In this document: piece by piece, positions 31,709-41,190 of the stretch
Layout of the letters: each line of letters opens with the position of its first letter
How positions within the stretch are numbered: position 1 is the first letter of the stretch
NCBI RefSeq assembly: GCF_009742725.1
Contig: NZ_WPHG01000003.1
Location: forward strand, 186,001 to 250,000
Direction: 5' to 3'
Length of the DNA stretch: 64,000 nt
Source of the DNA: Nitratireductor arenosus
Lineage (GTDB): Bacteria; Pseudomonadota; Alphaproteobacteria; Rhizobiales; Rhizobiaceae
Translations under genes and position numbers: made by a program
Notes under the pieces: model-generated
Databases searched by the model: none
What the model was told of the DNA's origin: nothing
The model's input: only the letters and a program-made list of their open reading frames with translations

Positions 31709-32746
31709 CTACGAGCCGTTGCGCGCGGCGTCGAGCCAGCCGTCGACCTTGTCGCGGTTCTGCTCGATCCACTCGGCCGCATGCGCCGCGATGTCCTCGG
31801 GGTCGCCTTCACCCTCATTCATGCGCGCGTTCTGCGCGAAGATGGCCTCGAGCGGGATGCTGACCTCGGTGAGCAGCGCCCGCACGGCGGGGTTCTTCTC
31901 CAGGAACGCCGTATTGGCGACCGGCACGATGTCGTTGGCCGGGAAGCCGAGCGTGCACGGGTCGTCGACGCAGCCCTGCACGCCCTCGAGCGTCGCGGCC
32001 TCTTCCAGATCGGCCATGTCGTCCGGCAGGTTGACTTCCGGCACCTCGATCCACATCACGTCCTTGCCTGGCGCGAGTTCATTGACCGTCCAGTTCGGCG
32101 TCCAGGTATAGAACAGGATAGGCTCGCCCTGTTCGTGGGCGGCTACCGCATCGGCCATCGAGGCGGCGTAGCTGGCCTTGATCGGGTTCACGTGGTCGCG
32201 CAGCGCGTAGGCGTCCATGTGATGTTCGATATTGACCTCGCAGCCCCAGCCGGGCGGGCAGGCGACCAGATCGGCGCGGCCGTCGCCGTCACGGTCGAAG
32301 GCCTCCTTAACCTCGTCGCGCTTGAAGTCGTCGAGCGTCTTGATGTCGAACTTCTCGACCGCCGCCTTGGAGACAAGGTAGCCCTCCAGCGCGCCGCCCT
32401 TGGCGACCGCGCCGACGATTTCGGCCGAGCCCTCGAAGGTTGGCTTGTAGGTGTTGTGCAGCGGGAACCAGCCGTTCACCCAGAGGTCGACGTCGCCCTG
32501 CGAGACCGCCTGATAAAACGGCGGATTGTCGAGCGTGGTCGGACCATCGACCGTGTAGCCGAGCTCCTCCAGGAGCTGTTTGTAGACCGCCGCGTGGAAC
32601 CAGCCCGTGTCCCAGGTAGCCTGAGCGAAGCGCACGGTCGTGCCTTCGCCCGGCATCTCCTGGGCCGAGGCCGCCAGTGGCGCCGCGAAGATCGCCGCGG
32701 CGGATACGCCGCCGATGAGCAGTTTCCTGAATGTGGATGTCTTCAT
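31709..32746 (-). CDS. proX: Glycine betaine/proline ABC transporter substrate-binding protein
   Basis: A 345-residue periplasmic protein. The start at 32746 follows a perfect AAGGAGG and gives the signal peptide MKTSTFRKLLIGGVSAAAIF..ASA, cleaved near residue 28. The mature sequence has the ProX/OpuAC features TWDTGWFHAAVYKQLLEELG, VDLWVNGWFPLHNTY and ILFYTWTPNW, with the tryptophans that cage the quaternary ammonium group. Cysteines in CPPGWGC and CVDDPC resemble E. coli ProX disulfides. It is the last gene of proVWX and ends at a bidirectional terminator. Confidence 0.92.
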   Translation of the reverse strand: MKTSTFRKLLIGGVSAAAIFAAPLAASAQEMPGEGTTVRFAQATWDTGWFHAAVYKQLLEELGYTVDGPTTLDNPPFYQAVSQGDVDLWVNGWFPLHNTYKPTFEGSAEIVGAVAKGGALEGYLVSKAAVEKFDIKTLDDFKRDEVKEAFDRDGDGRADLVACPPGWGCEVNIEHHMDAYALRDHVNPIKASYAASMADAVAAHEQGEPILFYTWTPNWTVNELAPGKDVMWIEVPEVNLPDDMADLEEAATLEGVQGCVDDPCTLGFPANDIVPVANTAFLEKNPAVRALLTEVSIPLEAIFAQNARMNEGEGDPEDIAAHAAEWIEQNRDKVDGWLDAARNGS

Positions 32747-32819
32747 GTCGAAGCCTCCTTGGTGGTTTGCATGAGCCTGCGTGGGCAGGACTTTCCGGTT
32801 CGGTCCTTGCGACCGACCG

Positions 32820-33740
32820 TCAGGCTTCGCCGTCGCGCCCGGAGCGCTTCGGCGAAAACAGTGTGGCGAGGGTGGCTCTGAGCGACGTCTTGCGCATGCG
32901 CGCCGGCTCGCCGAGGGATTGCGTGATACGATCGAGAATGATCGCCAGGAGCACGATGCCAACGCCGCCGGCGGTCGCGTTGCCGACGTCGAGACGACCG
33001 AGGCCGGTGAACACCGTCAGGCCGAGCCCGCCGGCGCCGATCAGCGCCGCGATCACGACCATCGACAGGGCCAGCATCAGCGTCTGGTTGAGGCCGGCCA
33101 TGATCGTCCTGAGAGCCAGCGGGAACTGAACGTCCCAAAGCATCTGCCAGCGCGTCGAGCCGAAGGACTGCGCGGCCTCGACCAGGTCGCCGCGCACATT
33201 GCGGATGCCGAGATTGGTCAGGCGCACGATCGGCGGCAGCGCGAAGATGATCGTGGCGATGATGCCGGGCACCATGCCGACGCCGAACAGCATCACGATC
33301 GGCACCAGATAGACGAAGGACGGGATCGTCTGCATGATATCGAGGATCGGGCGCAGCACGGTCTGGAAGCGGTTGCTGCTTGCCGCCGCGATACCGATCG
33401 GGATGCCGATGACCGTGCAGAAAAGCACCGCCGTGACCACCATAGACAGCGTCGTCATCGTCTCCGGCCACAGGCCGATCATGTCGATGAAGGCGAGTGC
33501 GATCAGCGTGAATATGGCGACGCCGCGGCCGGCGGTCCGCCATGCGATCAGCGCCAGAACCAGCGTGAAGGCGATCATCGGCACGGCGTTGAGAAAACCG
33601 TCGAGCCCGTTCAGCACCTGTGTGATCGGCCATTGCAGCGAGCGGAAGAAGGGCCTGAAATTGGGAACAAGCCAGTCGCGTACGAAGCTGTTGACCCAGT
33701 CGGCGAGCGGAATCGTAAGGATGTCGGAAGGGCTGAACAT
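32820..33740 (-). CDS. proW: Glycine betaine/proline ABC transporter permease
   Basis: A 306-residue inner-membrane subunit with about seven helices. The binding-protein-dependent transport signature GDLVEAAQSFGSTRWQMLWDVQFPLA, containing the EAA loop that docks on the ATPase, is at about residues 184-209, and GVGMVPGIIATIIFALPPIVRLT is typical of ProW. It lies between the ATPase and the binding protein, in the usual V-W-X order. Confidence 0.92.
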   Translation of the reverse strand: MFSPSDILTIPLADWVNSFVRDWLVPNFRPFFRSLQWPITQVLNGLDGFLNAVPMIAFTLVLALIAWRTAGRGVAIFTLIALAFIDMIGLWPETMTTLSMVVTAVLFCTVIGIPIGIAAASSNRFQTVLRPILDIMQTIPSFVYLVPIVMLFGVGMVPGIIATIIFALPPIVRLTNLGIRNVRGDLVEAAQSFGSTRWQMLWDVQFPLALRTIMAGLNQTLMLALSMVVIAALIGAGGLGLTVFTGLGRLDVGNATAGGVGIVLLAIILDRITQSLGEPARMRKTSLRATLATLFSPKRSGRDGEA

Positions 33741-33778
33741 GCGCGCCTCCTCGATTGGTCGGATGGGAGAAAAACTGC

Positions 33779-34978
33779 TTAGGCGGCGGTCGGTGTGGCG
33801 AGCTTGCCGAACACGTCCTGCGGCGCCACGACGCCGGCCAGTTTGCCCTGGCGGTCAATGATGGCAATCGGCAGGCCGCCCTCTGCGAGCGGATAGAGCT
33901 CGAACAGCGGTGTCGTGCGTCTGGCCTTCGGAAAATCGGTGATGATCGCCTCGCGCAGCGCGCCGCCATTGTCGCGTATCGAGGCGGCAAGATCGCGATA
34001 GGCGACGGCGCCGAGGATCGCCTTGCCGTCGATCACGTAGAGCGCGTCGCGGCCAAGCGCCTCCATGCGCGCGATCGCGCTTTCGGCGGTGTCGCGTCCG
34101 ATTTCGAGCGCCTCGGCCGCTGTTGCGACGGACGCCGCGGTGAAAACGCGCGATCGGTCGATGTCGGCGGTGAAGGCGGCGACATAATCGTTGGCCGGGT
34201 TGTCGACGATTTCTTCAGCCGTGCCGACCTGCACGAAGCGGCCGTCCTTCATGATGGCGATGCGGTCGCCGAGGATCATCGCCTCGTTGAGGTCGTGCGT
34301 GATGAAGATGATGGTTTTCTTCAGCGACCGCTGCAGCTCGAGCAGTTCCTCCTGCATGTCGCGGCGGATCAGCGGGTCGAGCGCCGAGAAGGGCTCGTCC
34401 ATCAGCAGGATTTCGGCTTCCGAGGCGAGGCCGCGGGCGAGACCCACGCGTTGCTGCATGCCGCCAGAAAGTTCGTCCGGATAGCTGTCGGCATGGGCCT
34501 TGAGGCCGACCTGGTCCAGCGCCGCTTCCGCCTTCTTGCGCCGCTGATCGGCGCCGACGCCCTTGACCTTGAGTCCGTAGGCGACGTTGTCGGCGACCGT
34601 CATGTGCGGAAACAGCGCGAAGTGCTGGAACACCATGGCGATCTTCGAGCGGCGAACCGCGCGCAGCGCCTTACCGGAGCAGTTGGCAACGTCGGTATCG
34701 TCGATCAGCATTTTTCCGGAGGTCGGCGCAATCAGCCCGTTGATCATTCGTACCAGGGTCGATTTGCCGGAGCCCGAAAGTCCCATCACCACGAAGATCT
34801 GGCCTTCGCCGACCTTGAAGCTGGCGTCCTGGACACCGATCGTGTCGCCGGTCGCCTCGAATATGGCGTCCTTGCTTTTTCCCTGTTTCAGGAGTTGCAA
34901 AGCATCGTGCGGGCTGGTGCCAAATACCTTGAAGATCGATCTAGCTTCGACTTTGATTTTCGTCTCGTTGGGCAACAA
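33779..34978 (-). CDS. proV: Glycine betaine/proline ABC transporter ATP-binding protein
   Basis: About 399 residues. Walker A is GLSGSGKST, the signature is [16 protein letters not shown] and Walker B is [13 protein letters not shown]. The C-terminal 110 residues hold a CBS pair, the osmosensing module of ProV/OpuA. No ATG fits: the family N-terminus ([13 protein letters not shown]) begins just after two TTG codons at 34978 and 34975 with an AGAAAGAAG ribosome-like site upstream. A TTG at 35017 is the longer alternative. First gene of proVWX, a likely osmotic-stress importer. Confidence 0.88.
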   Translation of the reverse strand: MLPNETKIKVEARSIFKVFGTSPHDALQLLKQGKSKDAIFEATGDTIGVQDASFKVGEGQIFVVMGLSGSGKSTLVRMINGLIAPTSGKMLIDDTDVANCSGKALRAVRRSKIAMVFQHFALFPHMTVADNVAYGLKVKGVGADQRRKKAEAALDQVGLKAHADSYPDELSGGMQQRVGLARGLASEAEILLMDEPFSALDPLIRRDMQEELLELQRSLKKTIIFITHDLNEAMILGDRIAIMKDGRFVQVGTAEEIVDNPANDYVAAFTADIDRSRVFTAASVATAAEALEIGRDTAESAIARMEALGRDALYVIDGKAILGAVAYRDLAASIRDNGGALREAIITDFPKARRTTPLFELYPLAEGGLPIAIIDRQGKLAGVVAPQDVFGKLATPTAA

Positions 34979-35281
34979 ACTTCTTTCTACGCGGCAGTAT
35001 CTAAATGGCTCGTGCAAAATAAAACATCTCTCGCCGCGATCAGATACTGATTGCGGTGAGGGTGTAATCTATCTGGAGCTTGTCAGGCCAACCTAGTGCA
35101 GCTTGGCCTGCGCGACAACCCCCATGCGCCCCGAATATGCCGAAACTCTAATTCGTGCGGAAAGACCGCGGCACGTCGGCATGCAAGGCAGGTCGCAAGC
35201 GGTGTCCGCCTGCGCGCCCGCCGCCCACATTGTCGTCCGCGCGCCATATTCCGGCTTTGCCTTTGCGCGTACCCCTGATAA
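34979..35281. other. Divergent promoter region between proV and lepA
   Basis: No gene seen. The first hundred bases are AT-rich and probably hold the proV promoter on the minus strand. An inverted repeat, CAGGCCAA (35084-35091) with TTGGCCTG (35103-35110) and an 11-base loop, lies near the middle and could be an operator or a hairpin. Confidence 0.5.
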
Positions 35282-37099
35282 ATGCCCGCTATCATGAGAA
35301 CACCCCTTTCCCGCATCCGCAATTTTTCGATCGTCGCGCATATCGACCACGGCAAGTCGACGCTCGCCGACCGGCTGATCCAGTCGACCGGCTCGCTCGA
35401 GCAGCGCGAGATGAAGGAGCAGGTGCTCGACGCCATGGATATCGAGCGCGAGCGCGGCATCACCATCAAGGCCAACACGGTCCGGCTCGAATACGACGCC
35501 GCCGACGGCGAGCATTACGTCTTGAACCTGATCGACACGCCCGGCCATGTCGATTTCGCCTACGAGGTCTCGCGATCGCTCGCCGCCTGCGAGGGCTCGC
35601 TGCTGGTCGTCGACGCGTCCCAGGGCGTGGAGGCGCAGACGCTGGCCAATGTCTATCAGGCGATCGACAACGACCACGAGATCGTCGTGGTGCTCAACAA
35701 GGTCGATCTGCCGGCCGCCGAGCCCGAGCGCATCAAGGCCCAGATCGAGGAGGTGATCGGCCTCGACGCCTCCGACGCGCTGGAGATATCGGCCAAGACC
35801 GGTCTCGGCATCGCCGAGGTGCTGGAGGCGATCGTCAAGCGCTTGCCGCCGCCGAAGGAGGGCGACGCGGCCGCCCCCTTGAAGGCGATGCTGGTCGACA
35901 GCTGGTACGACGCCTATCTCGGCGTCATCGTTCTGGTGCGCGTCATCGACGGCGTGCTGAAGAAGGGCCAGCAGATCCGCATGATCGGCACCGACGCCAA
36001 ATACCAGGTCGACCGCGTCGGCGTCATCACCCCCAAGCGCGTCATGGTCGACAGTCTCGGCCCCGGCGAGCTCGGCTTCATCACCGCCTCGATCAAGGAA
36101 GTGGCCGACACCCGTGTCGGCGACACCATCACCGAGGAAAAGCGCCCGACGGCCAAGCCGCTGCCCGGCTTCAAGCCGGCCCAGCCGGTGGTGTTTTGCG
36201 GCCTGTTCCCGGTCGACGCCGCCGATTTTGAGGATCTGCGCGCCGCCATGGGCAAGCTGCGCCTCAACGACGCCTCGTTCTCCTTCGAGATGGAGACTTC
36301 GGCCGCGCTCGGCTTCGGTTTCCGCTGCGGCTTCCTCGGCCTTTTGCATCTGGAGATCGTCCAGGAGCGGCTCGAGCGCGAATTCGACCTCGACCTGATC
36401 GCCACCGCGCCCTCGGTCGTCTACCGGCTGAACCTGACCGGCGGCGAGGTGCGCGAGCTGCACAATCCCGCCGACATGCCCGACGTGGTCAGGATCGACC
36501 ATATCGAGGAGCCGTGGATCCGCGCCACCATCCTCACACCGGACGACTATCTCGGCGCGATCCTGAAACTGTGCCAGGAACGGCGCGGCATCCAGGTCGA
36601 TCTCGCCTATGTCGGCTCGCGCGCCATGCTGACCTACGACCTGCCGCTCAACGAGGTGGTGTTCGATTTCTACGACCGGCTGAAATCGATCTCCAAGGGT
36701 TATGCCTCCTTCGACTATCAGTTGACCGATTACCGCGAGGGCGATCTGGTCAAGATGCAGATCCTCGTCAATGACGAGCCGGTCGACGCGCTGTCGATGC
36801 TGGTTCACCGCCAGGCGGCCGAAAAGCGCGGCCGCGTCATGTGCGAAAAGCTCAAGGAGCTGATCCCCAAGCACATGTTCAAGATCCCCATCCAGGCCGC
36901 GATCGGCGGCAAGGTGATCGCCCGCGAGACCATTTCGGCGCTGAGGAAGGACGTCACCGCCAAATGTTATGGCGGCGACGTGACGCGCAAGCGCAAGCTG
37001 CTGGAAAAGCAGAAAGAGGGCAAGAAGCGCATGCGCCAGTTCGGCAAGGTCGAAATCCCCCAGGCGGCGTTCATCGAGGCGCTGAAGATGGGGGATTGA
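35282..37099 (+). CDS. lepA: Elongation factor 4 (LepA, back-translocating GTPase)
   Basis: A 605-residue translational GTPase. The G motifs are AHIDHGKST (about 19-27), DTPGH and NKVD, followed by the LepA-specific C-terminal domain ending [23 protein letters not shown]. LepA acts on ribosomes in initiation and stalled elongation. The ATG at 35282 and another at 35294 ([11 protein letters not shown]) are both possible; the second fits most homologues. The length is standard. Confidence 0.96.
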   Translation: MPAIMRTPLSRIRNFSIVAHIDHGKSTLADRLIQSTGSLEQREMKEQVLDAMDIERERGITIKANTVRLEYDAADGEHYVLNLIDTPGHVDFAYEVSRSLAACEGSLLVVDASQGVEAQTLANVYQAIDNDHEIVVVLNKVDLPAAEPERIKAQIEEVIGLDASDALEISAKTGLGIAEVLEAIVKRLPPPKEGDAAAPLKAMLVDSWYDAYLGVIVLVRVIDGVLKKGQQIRMIGTDAKYQVDRVGVITPKRVMVDSLGPGELGFITASIKEVADTRVGDTITEEKRPTAKPLPGFKPAQPVVFCGLFPVDAADFEDLRAAMGKLRLNDASFSFEMETSAALGFGFRCGFLGLLHLEIVQERLEREFDLDLIATAPSVVYRLNLTGGEVRELHNPADMPDVVRIDHIEEPWIRATILTPDDYLGAILKLCQERRGIQVDLAYVGSRAMLTYDLPLNEVVFDFYDRLKSISKGYASFDYQLTDYREGDLVKMQILVNDEPVDALSMLVHRQAAEKRGRVMCEKLKELIPKHMFKIPIQAAIGGKVIARETISALRKDVTAKCYGGDVTRKRKLLEKQKEGKKRMRQFGKVEIPQAAFIEALKMGD

Positions 37100-37492
37100 G
37101 CAGCCGCCGCGCGGGTTTGTCGCGTAGGGGTAGGCCGGGCGTTGGTATCTCCGCCGCGTCATCCCGGAAGGCGTGACCTGTCCGGGACCCATTCCGCGCT
37201 CTTTACGCCGCTCACGACCGTTCCGAATGGCCTCCGGATTAAATCCGGGATGATGACCGGGACTTGCCGCAGCGGATTACGGCCGAGGCGGGCCCTTGCG
37301 AACGTGGTGGGCGCCGTGACCCGTGAACGACATAGGCCGGCCAATGCCGCAAGCCGGACCTGCCGCAAGCAGCCGAAGCCGATCGTGAACGCCGGATAAA
37401 CGGTGCTTCAGCCGCGGTTCAGCCGAACGCCGCCATTCTGTCTTCCGGGAGCCACAGCGTGATCCCGCCCGGAGGAGAACGGAGGAAAACCC
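37100..37492. other. Intergenic stretch downstream of lepA
   Basis: Holds the palindromic repeat listed separately at 37158-37257 and the promoter of the secreted protein at 37493. The open frames found here have no family features and no ribosome sites. Confidence 0.5.
37158..37257. repeat. Alphaproteobacterial palindromic (REP-like) element
   Basis: Outer arms GTCATCCCGG (37158-37167) and CCGGGATGATGAC (37245-37257) are inverted, and further pieces match internally (TCCGGGAC at 37181-37188; CTCCGGATTAAATCCGGGA at 37232-37250). The GTCATCCCGG...TCCGGGA pattern is that of dispersed intergenic palindromes common in alphaproteobacterial genomes. Confidence 0.55.
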
Positions 37493-38104
37493 ATGACCCG
37501 CCTGCTTATGAGAACGAGTGCCGCGGCCCTGCTGGCCGTGTTTGCCGTCGGCAGCGCCCATGCCGGCGCCCGCATCGACAAGATCGGCATCGCCCGCGAG
37601 GGCATCGATTTGGCACCGGTCCACGTCCGCGCGACCCAGGACGGTTACGCCGGCTTCGCGAACAACAGTCATCGCTTCACCGTGCGCCTGTTCGCCAAGG
37701 GCCGGGGCAATAACAACATCCATCGCGTCGGCATCGGCAATCGCAACGGCATGGACCTGATCGAGGTTACCGCAGGCCGCTGGCATTATACGCAGCGCAC
37801 GCCCGACGACGGCTGGGGCGTCTACAAGACCAGCCGCAGCTTCACCGCCGACATGAGGCAGGTCGACTGGGTGGTCACCCCCGGCAAGCTGTGCCGCGAC
37901 AATCTCGACCAGCGCGTGCGCGCCGGCATGGCGCGTTCCCAGGTGCTGAGCCGGGAATGGACCTTGTCTGCCAAGGCGGTGTTGCGGTTTTACGCCGCCG
38001 CGTCCTCGCCGTCGAAAATCCGCAACGGCCGCGTCGCCGGCAATTCCGAACAGCGCATAGCGACGCTGTTCTACCCGGTCAATGTCGTTTGCCAGGCGCA
38101 CTGA
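37493..38104 (+). CDS. Secreted protein of unknown function
   Basis: A 203-residue protein with a signal peptide (MTRLLMRTSAAALLAVFAVG followed by SAHAGA, cleavage near residue 25). The mature part is basic, with GGAGGAAAA upstream of the ATG as ribosome site. Regions such as HRFTVRLFAKGRGNNNIHRVGIG and LSREWTLSAKAVLRFYAAAS look beta-rich, with two cysteines (KLCRDN and VVCQAH). No family recognised. It is a single gene between lepA and the denitrification block. Confidence 0.72.
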   Translation: MTRLLMRTSAAALLAVFAVGSAHAGARIDKIGIAREGIDLAPVHVRATQDGYAGFANNSHRFTVRLFAKGRGNNNIHRVGIGNRNGMDLIEVTAGRWHYTQRTPDDGWGVYKTSRSFTADMRQVDWVVTPGKLCRDNLDQRVRAGMARSQVLSREWTLSAKAVLRFYAAASSPSKIRNGRVAGNSEQRIATLFYPVNVVCQAH

Positions 38105-38142
38105 GTGCGGTCGGCACCGCCGCCCGCCTTTCGGCTTGCTGT

Positions 38143-38156
38143 TTGCGTCAGCGCAA
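38143..38156. promoter_or_regulatory. NnrR-type box before the DUF1858 gene
   Basis: TTGCG-TCAG-CGCAA is a perfect match to the TTGCG-N4-CGCAA motif used by NnrR-type Crp/Fnr regulators. It is centred about 94 bases upstream of the ATG at 38244. Confidence 0.8.
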
Positions 38157-38243
38157 CGAGCCTTGCCGCGCGCCATGGTCTGCTGCCTCCTGGGAAACCG
38201 TTCGCCGCGCGGCGACGGCTTTGGCAATCAACGGACGTGCACA

Positions 38244-38453
38244 ATGGCAAGGACCCCGCATATCGATCCCGACATGAGCGTCGACGAGATCATGCGCCGC
38301 TGGCCGCCAACGATCGCCGTGATGATCCGCCACGGCATGTTGTGCGTGGGCTGCCCGATCGGCGGCTTTCACACCGTCACCGACGCCTGCCGCGAACACG
38401 ACGTCGAGGAAGACCGTTTCGTGCGCGAGCTGGAGGCCGTCATGGGCGCCTGA
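38244..38453 (+). CDS. DUF1858 domain protein
   Basis: A 69-residue protein beginning [20 protein letters not shown], the DUF1858 signature, with a C-V-G-C motif in [14 protein letters not shown] and a later Cys. These small proteins, relatives of the N-terminal part of the RIC iron-sulfur repair protein, often sit with nitrogen-oxide genes. A role in NO-related iron or redox handling is inferred. A perfect NnrR-type box lies upstream and the NnrR-like gene is convergent. Confidence 0.88.
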   Translation: MARTPHIDPDMSVDEIMRRWPPTIAVMIRHGMLCVGCPIGGFHTVTDACREHDVEEDRFVRELEAVMGA

Positions 38454-38488
38454 GGCGCGGCACTGACCACGGGTGCGCGCCTTCGATC

Positions 38489-39190
38489 TCAGTCCCGGCG
38501 CCGGTGCTCGGCCACCAGCATCAGCCCGTGCGCGTCGGTCACCACCACTTTCTGGCGCCCGCTGCGCACCAGGCCGCGCTGCTCCCATGCGCTCAGGAGA
38601 CGGCTCACCGTATGCAGCGTGGTGCCGGTCATCTCGGCGATGTCCTGGCGGGTGATCGGAAAGTCGATCTCGATCCCGTCCGCCGCCTTGCGCCCGGCCT
38701 GTTTGACCAGCCGCAACAGCGCGTGGGCGATGCGCTGCTCGACCTGTTCGGTCGACATCTCCATCACCTGCGCCTGGGTTTCCTGCAGCCGCGCGCCGAT
38801 CGTTTGGTAGGCGCTGGCGCCGAAGGCGGGAAACAGCGTCTGCAGCTCCGCCCATTCGCGGTTCGGCCACGCCAGCGCCACGCAGTCGACCGCGGCAACC
38901 GCGCTGGCGGGAAAGGTGGTGCGCCCCATGGCGACGGCGATGCCGAACAGTTCGCCCTCGTTGATGTAGCGCGCGATCACCTGGTGGCCTTCCGGCGAGG
39001 TGCGCACCACGCGGATATGGCCCGACAGGAGAAGATAGAAGTTCTCCGCCTCGGCCCCTTGCGAAAAGATCTCGCTGCCCTTGGCGTGGCGGGCCGAGCG
39101 GGCATATGCAAGGACGCGGTCGAGCGCCTGGTCCGAAAGCCCGCGAAAGGTCTCAAGCCCCGCAATCAGTGTCCTGTCGAGTCCCGTCAT
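38489..39190 (-). CDS. nnrR: Crp/Fnr-family regulator, NnrR/DNR-like
   Basis: A 233-residue regulator. Residues 12-125 form the cyclic-nucleotide-like sensing domain, and the helix-turn-helix is [20 protein letters not shown] (about 180-199) within a winged C-terminus. It lacks the N-terminal cysteine cluster of FNR, which with the [13 protein letters not shown] recognition helix places it with NO-sensing NnrR/DNR regulators. GATGAGG precedes the ATG, and an NnrR-like box lies 39 bases upstream, shared with pseudoazurin. It likely activates the nap and nir genes here when NO is present. Confidence 0.88.
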   Translation of the reverse strand: MTGLDRTLIAGLETFRGLSDQALDRVLAYARSARHAKGSEIFSQGAEAENFYLLLSGHIRVVRTSPEGHQVIARYINEGELFGIAVAMGRTTFPASAVAAVDCVALAWPNREWAELQTLFPAFGASAYQTIGARLQETQAQVMEMSTEQVEQRIAHALLRLVKQAGRKAADGIEIDFPITRQDIAEMTGTTLHTVSRLLSAWEQRGLVRSGRQKVVVTDAHGLMLVAEHRRRD

Positions 39191-39228
39191 GCCGACCTCA
39201 TCTGTCCCGCGGCTTTTCTAGCGCGTGT

Positions 39229-39242
39229 TTGTCAAAGCGCAA
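39229..39242. promoter_or_regulatory. NnrR-type box between nnrR and pseudoazurin
   Basis: TTGTC-AAAG-CGCAA: the right half-site is perfect and the left has TTG then one mismatch. It lies 39 bases from the regulator start and about 87 bases from the centre to the pseudoazurin ATG. Confidence 0.65.
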
Positions 39243-39322
39243 ACTCGCCTTGCGTCGGTTGTCGTATCTGCTTGGCAACGGTCGCGACAGACCGTCCACC
39301 TCCCAGGAAGAAAGGAAAGACG

Positions 39323-39766
39323 ATGAAAAAGCGGATTGTGATCATGGCCCTGGGCGCCGTCATCGCCATCGCCGGCGCGGCCGGCGCGGCCGAATACGAG
39401 GTCAAGATGCTCAACAAGGGCGAAAAGGGCGCCATGGTGTTCGAGCCCGATTTCATACGCGCCGCGCCCGGCGATACGGTACGCTTCGTGCCGGCCGACA
39501 AGGGCCACAACGTCGAAACGGTCAAGGGCATGCTGCCTGAGGGGGCCGAGGCGTTCAAGGGCAAGTTCAACGAGGAAGTCGTGGTCACGCTCGACAAGCA
39601 AGGTGTCTACGGCGTCAAATGCGCGCCGCACTACGCCATGGGCATGGTCGCGCTGATTGAGGTCGGCGAGCCGGCCAATCTCGACAAGGCCGGGGCGGTC
39701 AAGCATCCCGGCAAGGCCAAGAGCGTGTTCGCCGAGCTGTTCGGCCTCGCCGTCGCGGCGAATTAA
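39323..39766 (+). CDS. Pseudoazurin (type 1 copper electron carrier)
   Basis: A 147-residue periplasmic cupredoxin with a signal peptide ([20 protein letters not shown] then GAAE). Copper ligands are the His in [11 protein letters not shown], Cys and His in [13 protein letters not shown], and the Met of the same loop. Pseudoazurins donate electrons to copper nitrite reductase, and a nirK lies 8 kb away in the same block. GGAAAG precedes the ATG. The NnrR-type box upstream supports joint induction with the nitrite reductase. Confidence 0.92.
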   Translation: MKKRIVIMALGAVIAIAGAAGAAEYEVKMLNKGEKGAMVFEPDFIRAAPGDTVRFVPADKGHNVETVKGMLPEGAEAFKGKFNEEVVVTLDKQGVYGVKCAPHYAMGMVALIEVGEPANLDKAGAVKHPGKAKSVFAELFGLAVAAN

Positions 39767-39775
39767 GACATGATC

Positions 39776-39800
39776 CCGAAAAGTGGCTGCCGGTTTTCGG
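39776..39800. repeat. Rhizobial-type intergenic palindrome
   Basis: CCGAAAA (39776-39782) and TTTTCGG (39794-39800) frame AGTGG-like core sequence. This form (GATCCCGAAAAGTGG..CCGGTTTTCGG) resembles dispersed palindromes of Rhizobiales genomes. It may also end the pseudoazurin transcript. Confidence 0.5.
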
Positions 39801-39986
39801 CGGGCGCCATCGTTCGAACAAGTGCCCGCGATGCCGTCGTGGGGCCGCTTGAAAGCGTCGCGCCATAGCGGTGGCGGAGGGGTGGCTTCCCGCGATCCGC
39901 CGGAAGTCGGGGGTGGGCAAGCGTCGCGGCGGGGCGCATGCCCGCCTTTTGCGTGCCGCGCGGCGGGCGGTGCGAGCCGCGATCGT

Positions 39987-40697
39987 CTACTCCATGTGGG
40001 CCGATCCCGGCAGTGGCGGATGCCAGGCGTGGGCAATGCGGTCAAGCGCGCCGAACGCGTCATCGTCCGCGCGGCCCTGCAGTTCCGGCGGCACCTTCCA
40101 GCCCGGATCGACGCCCCTCATGTCCGGCAACTCGTGGGCGATGCCCTTGTGGCAGTCGATGCAGGTCGCATCGCCCGATAAGAGGTAGCGCGTATGGATC
40201 CCGGCCGCCCGTTCTGTCTGGCGCGACAGATCCATCGCGACCTCGGAATGGCAATTGCGGCATTCCAGGCTGTCATTGGCCTTTAGGCGGGCCCATTCGC
40301 GCTGGGCGAGATCCAATCGCTTGTCGAGAAATTTGCGCCGCGTGTTGATGGTGCCGAAAATCTTGCCCCACACTTCCTTCGAGGCCTGCATCTTGCGGGC
40401 GATCTTGTCGGTCCACTCGTGCGGCACGTGACAATCGGGACAGGATGCACGTACGCCGGAGCGGTTGGAGAAATGGACGGTCCGCGACAGCTCCTCGTAG
40501 ACGTTGTTTTCCATTTCGTGACAGGAGATGCAGAATTCTTCCGTGTTGGTCAGTTCCAGCGCAGTGTTGAACGCACCCCAGAACATTACTCCGCCGACGA
40601 AGCCGCCAAGGGTGAGAAAGCCGAGACTGAGCGATCCGGCGGGTGAGGAAATGATATGCCAGGCATGCAGCACCAGCGCCTTAAACCGGCCCACCAC
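39987..40697 (-). CDS. napC: Tetrahaem cytochrome c NapC
   Basis: A 236-residue membrane-anchored cytochrome. One N-terminal helix ([20 protein letters not shown]) is followed by four CxxCH haem sites: CISCH, CPDCH, CRNCH and CIDCH. NapC passes electrons from quinol to NapAB in the periplasm. The GTG start lies 1 base beyond the napB stop. Last gene of the napEFDABC operon. Length matches the family. Confidence 0.95.
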   Translation of the reverse strand: MVGRFKALVLHAWHIISSPAGSLSLGFLTLGGFVGGVMFWGAFNTALELTNTEEFCISCHEMENNVYEELSRTVHFSNRSGVRASCPDCHVPHEWTDKIARKMQASKEVWGKIFGTINTRRKFLDKRLDLAQREWARLKANDSLECRNCHSEVAMDLSRQTERAAGIHTRYLLSGDATCIDCHKGIAHELPDMRGVDPGWKVPPELQGRADDDAFGALDRIAHAWHPPLPGSAHME

Positions 40698-40698
40698 C

Positions 40699-41190
40699 TT
40701 ATTCGTCTCCCGCGTGTTCGACGCCGAGATCGATCATGTCGACGAAGTCACTGTCGACGAGCGGGGCGACATCGGCCTGGGGCACATGGCAGGCGGTGCA
40801 GAAATAGCGCCGCGGCGACACGTCGGCCAGCATCTGGCCCTCGCGCGTCATATAGTGCGTGACGCTGATCATCGGCGCGCCGGAGCCCTGCGTGAACTCG
40901 CGCTTGTGGCAGGACAGGCACCGATTGGCGTTGACCGAGAGCTGGTAGCCTTCGATCGAGTGCGGGATGATCGGCGGCTGTTCGGGATAGGCGCGCATCT
41001 TGCGTACATCGTCGACGATCCACTTCGGCAGCGGCTCGGCCGGCACCACCGCCATCGGCGGCTGCGGACCGGTCAATGCCGGCACCATCTGGGCGATCGC
41101 CGTCGTTGCTGTTGCGAGCACGACCAACGCGGCCGCGATGGAAAGCCCGTGCCGGCGCGTCAGGCGACGGATACGATCTTGACGGCGCAT
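40699..41190 (-). CDS. napB: Dihaem cytochrome c NapB, small subunit of periplasmic nitrate reductase
   Basis: A 163-residue protein with a signal peptide ([20 protein letters not shown]) and two CxxCH sites, CLSCH and CTACH, with the conserved HYMTREG stretch and axial histidines in PHSIEGYQL. It relays electrons from NapC to NapA. Its start lies inside the 3' end of napA, a 31-base overlap. Confidence 0.94.
   Translation of the reverse strand: MRRQDRIRRLTRRHGLSIAAALVVLATATTAIAQMVPALTGPQPPMAVVPAEPLPKWIVDDVRKMRAYPEQPPIIPHSIEGYQLSVNANRCLSCHKREFTQGSGAPMISVTHYMTREGQMLADVSPRRYFCTACHVPQADVAPLVDSDFVDMIDLGVEHAGDE

Noticed and set aside
31640-32881. A 413-codon plus-strand frame opposite proX
   Set aside because: It is antisense to a clear binding-protein gene, and the peptide is low-complexity.
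35093-37192. A 699-codon minus-strand frame opposite lepA
   Set aside because: The frame is an antisense shadow of highly biased codons in lepA.
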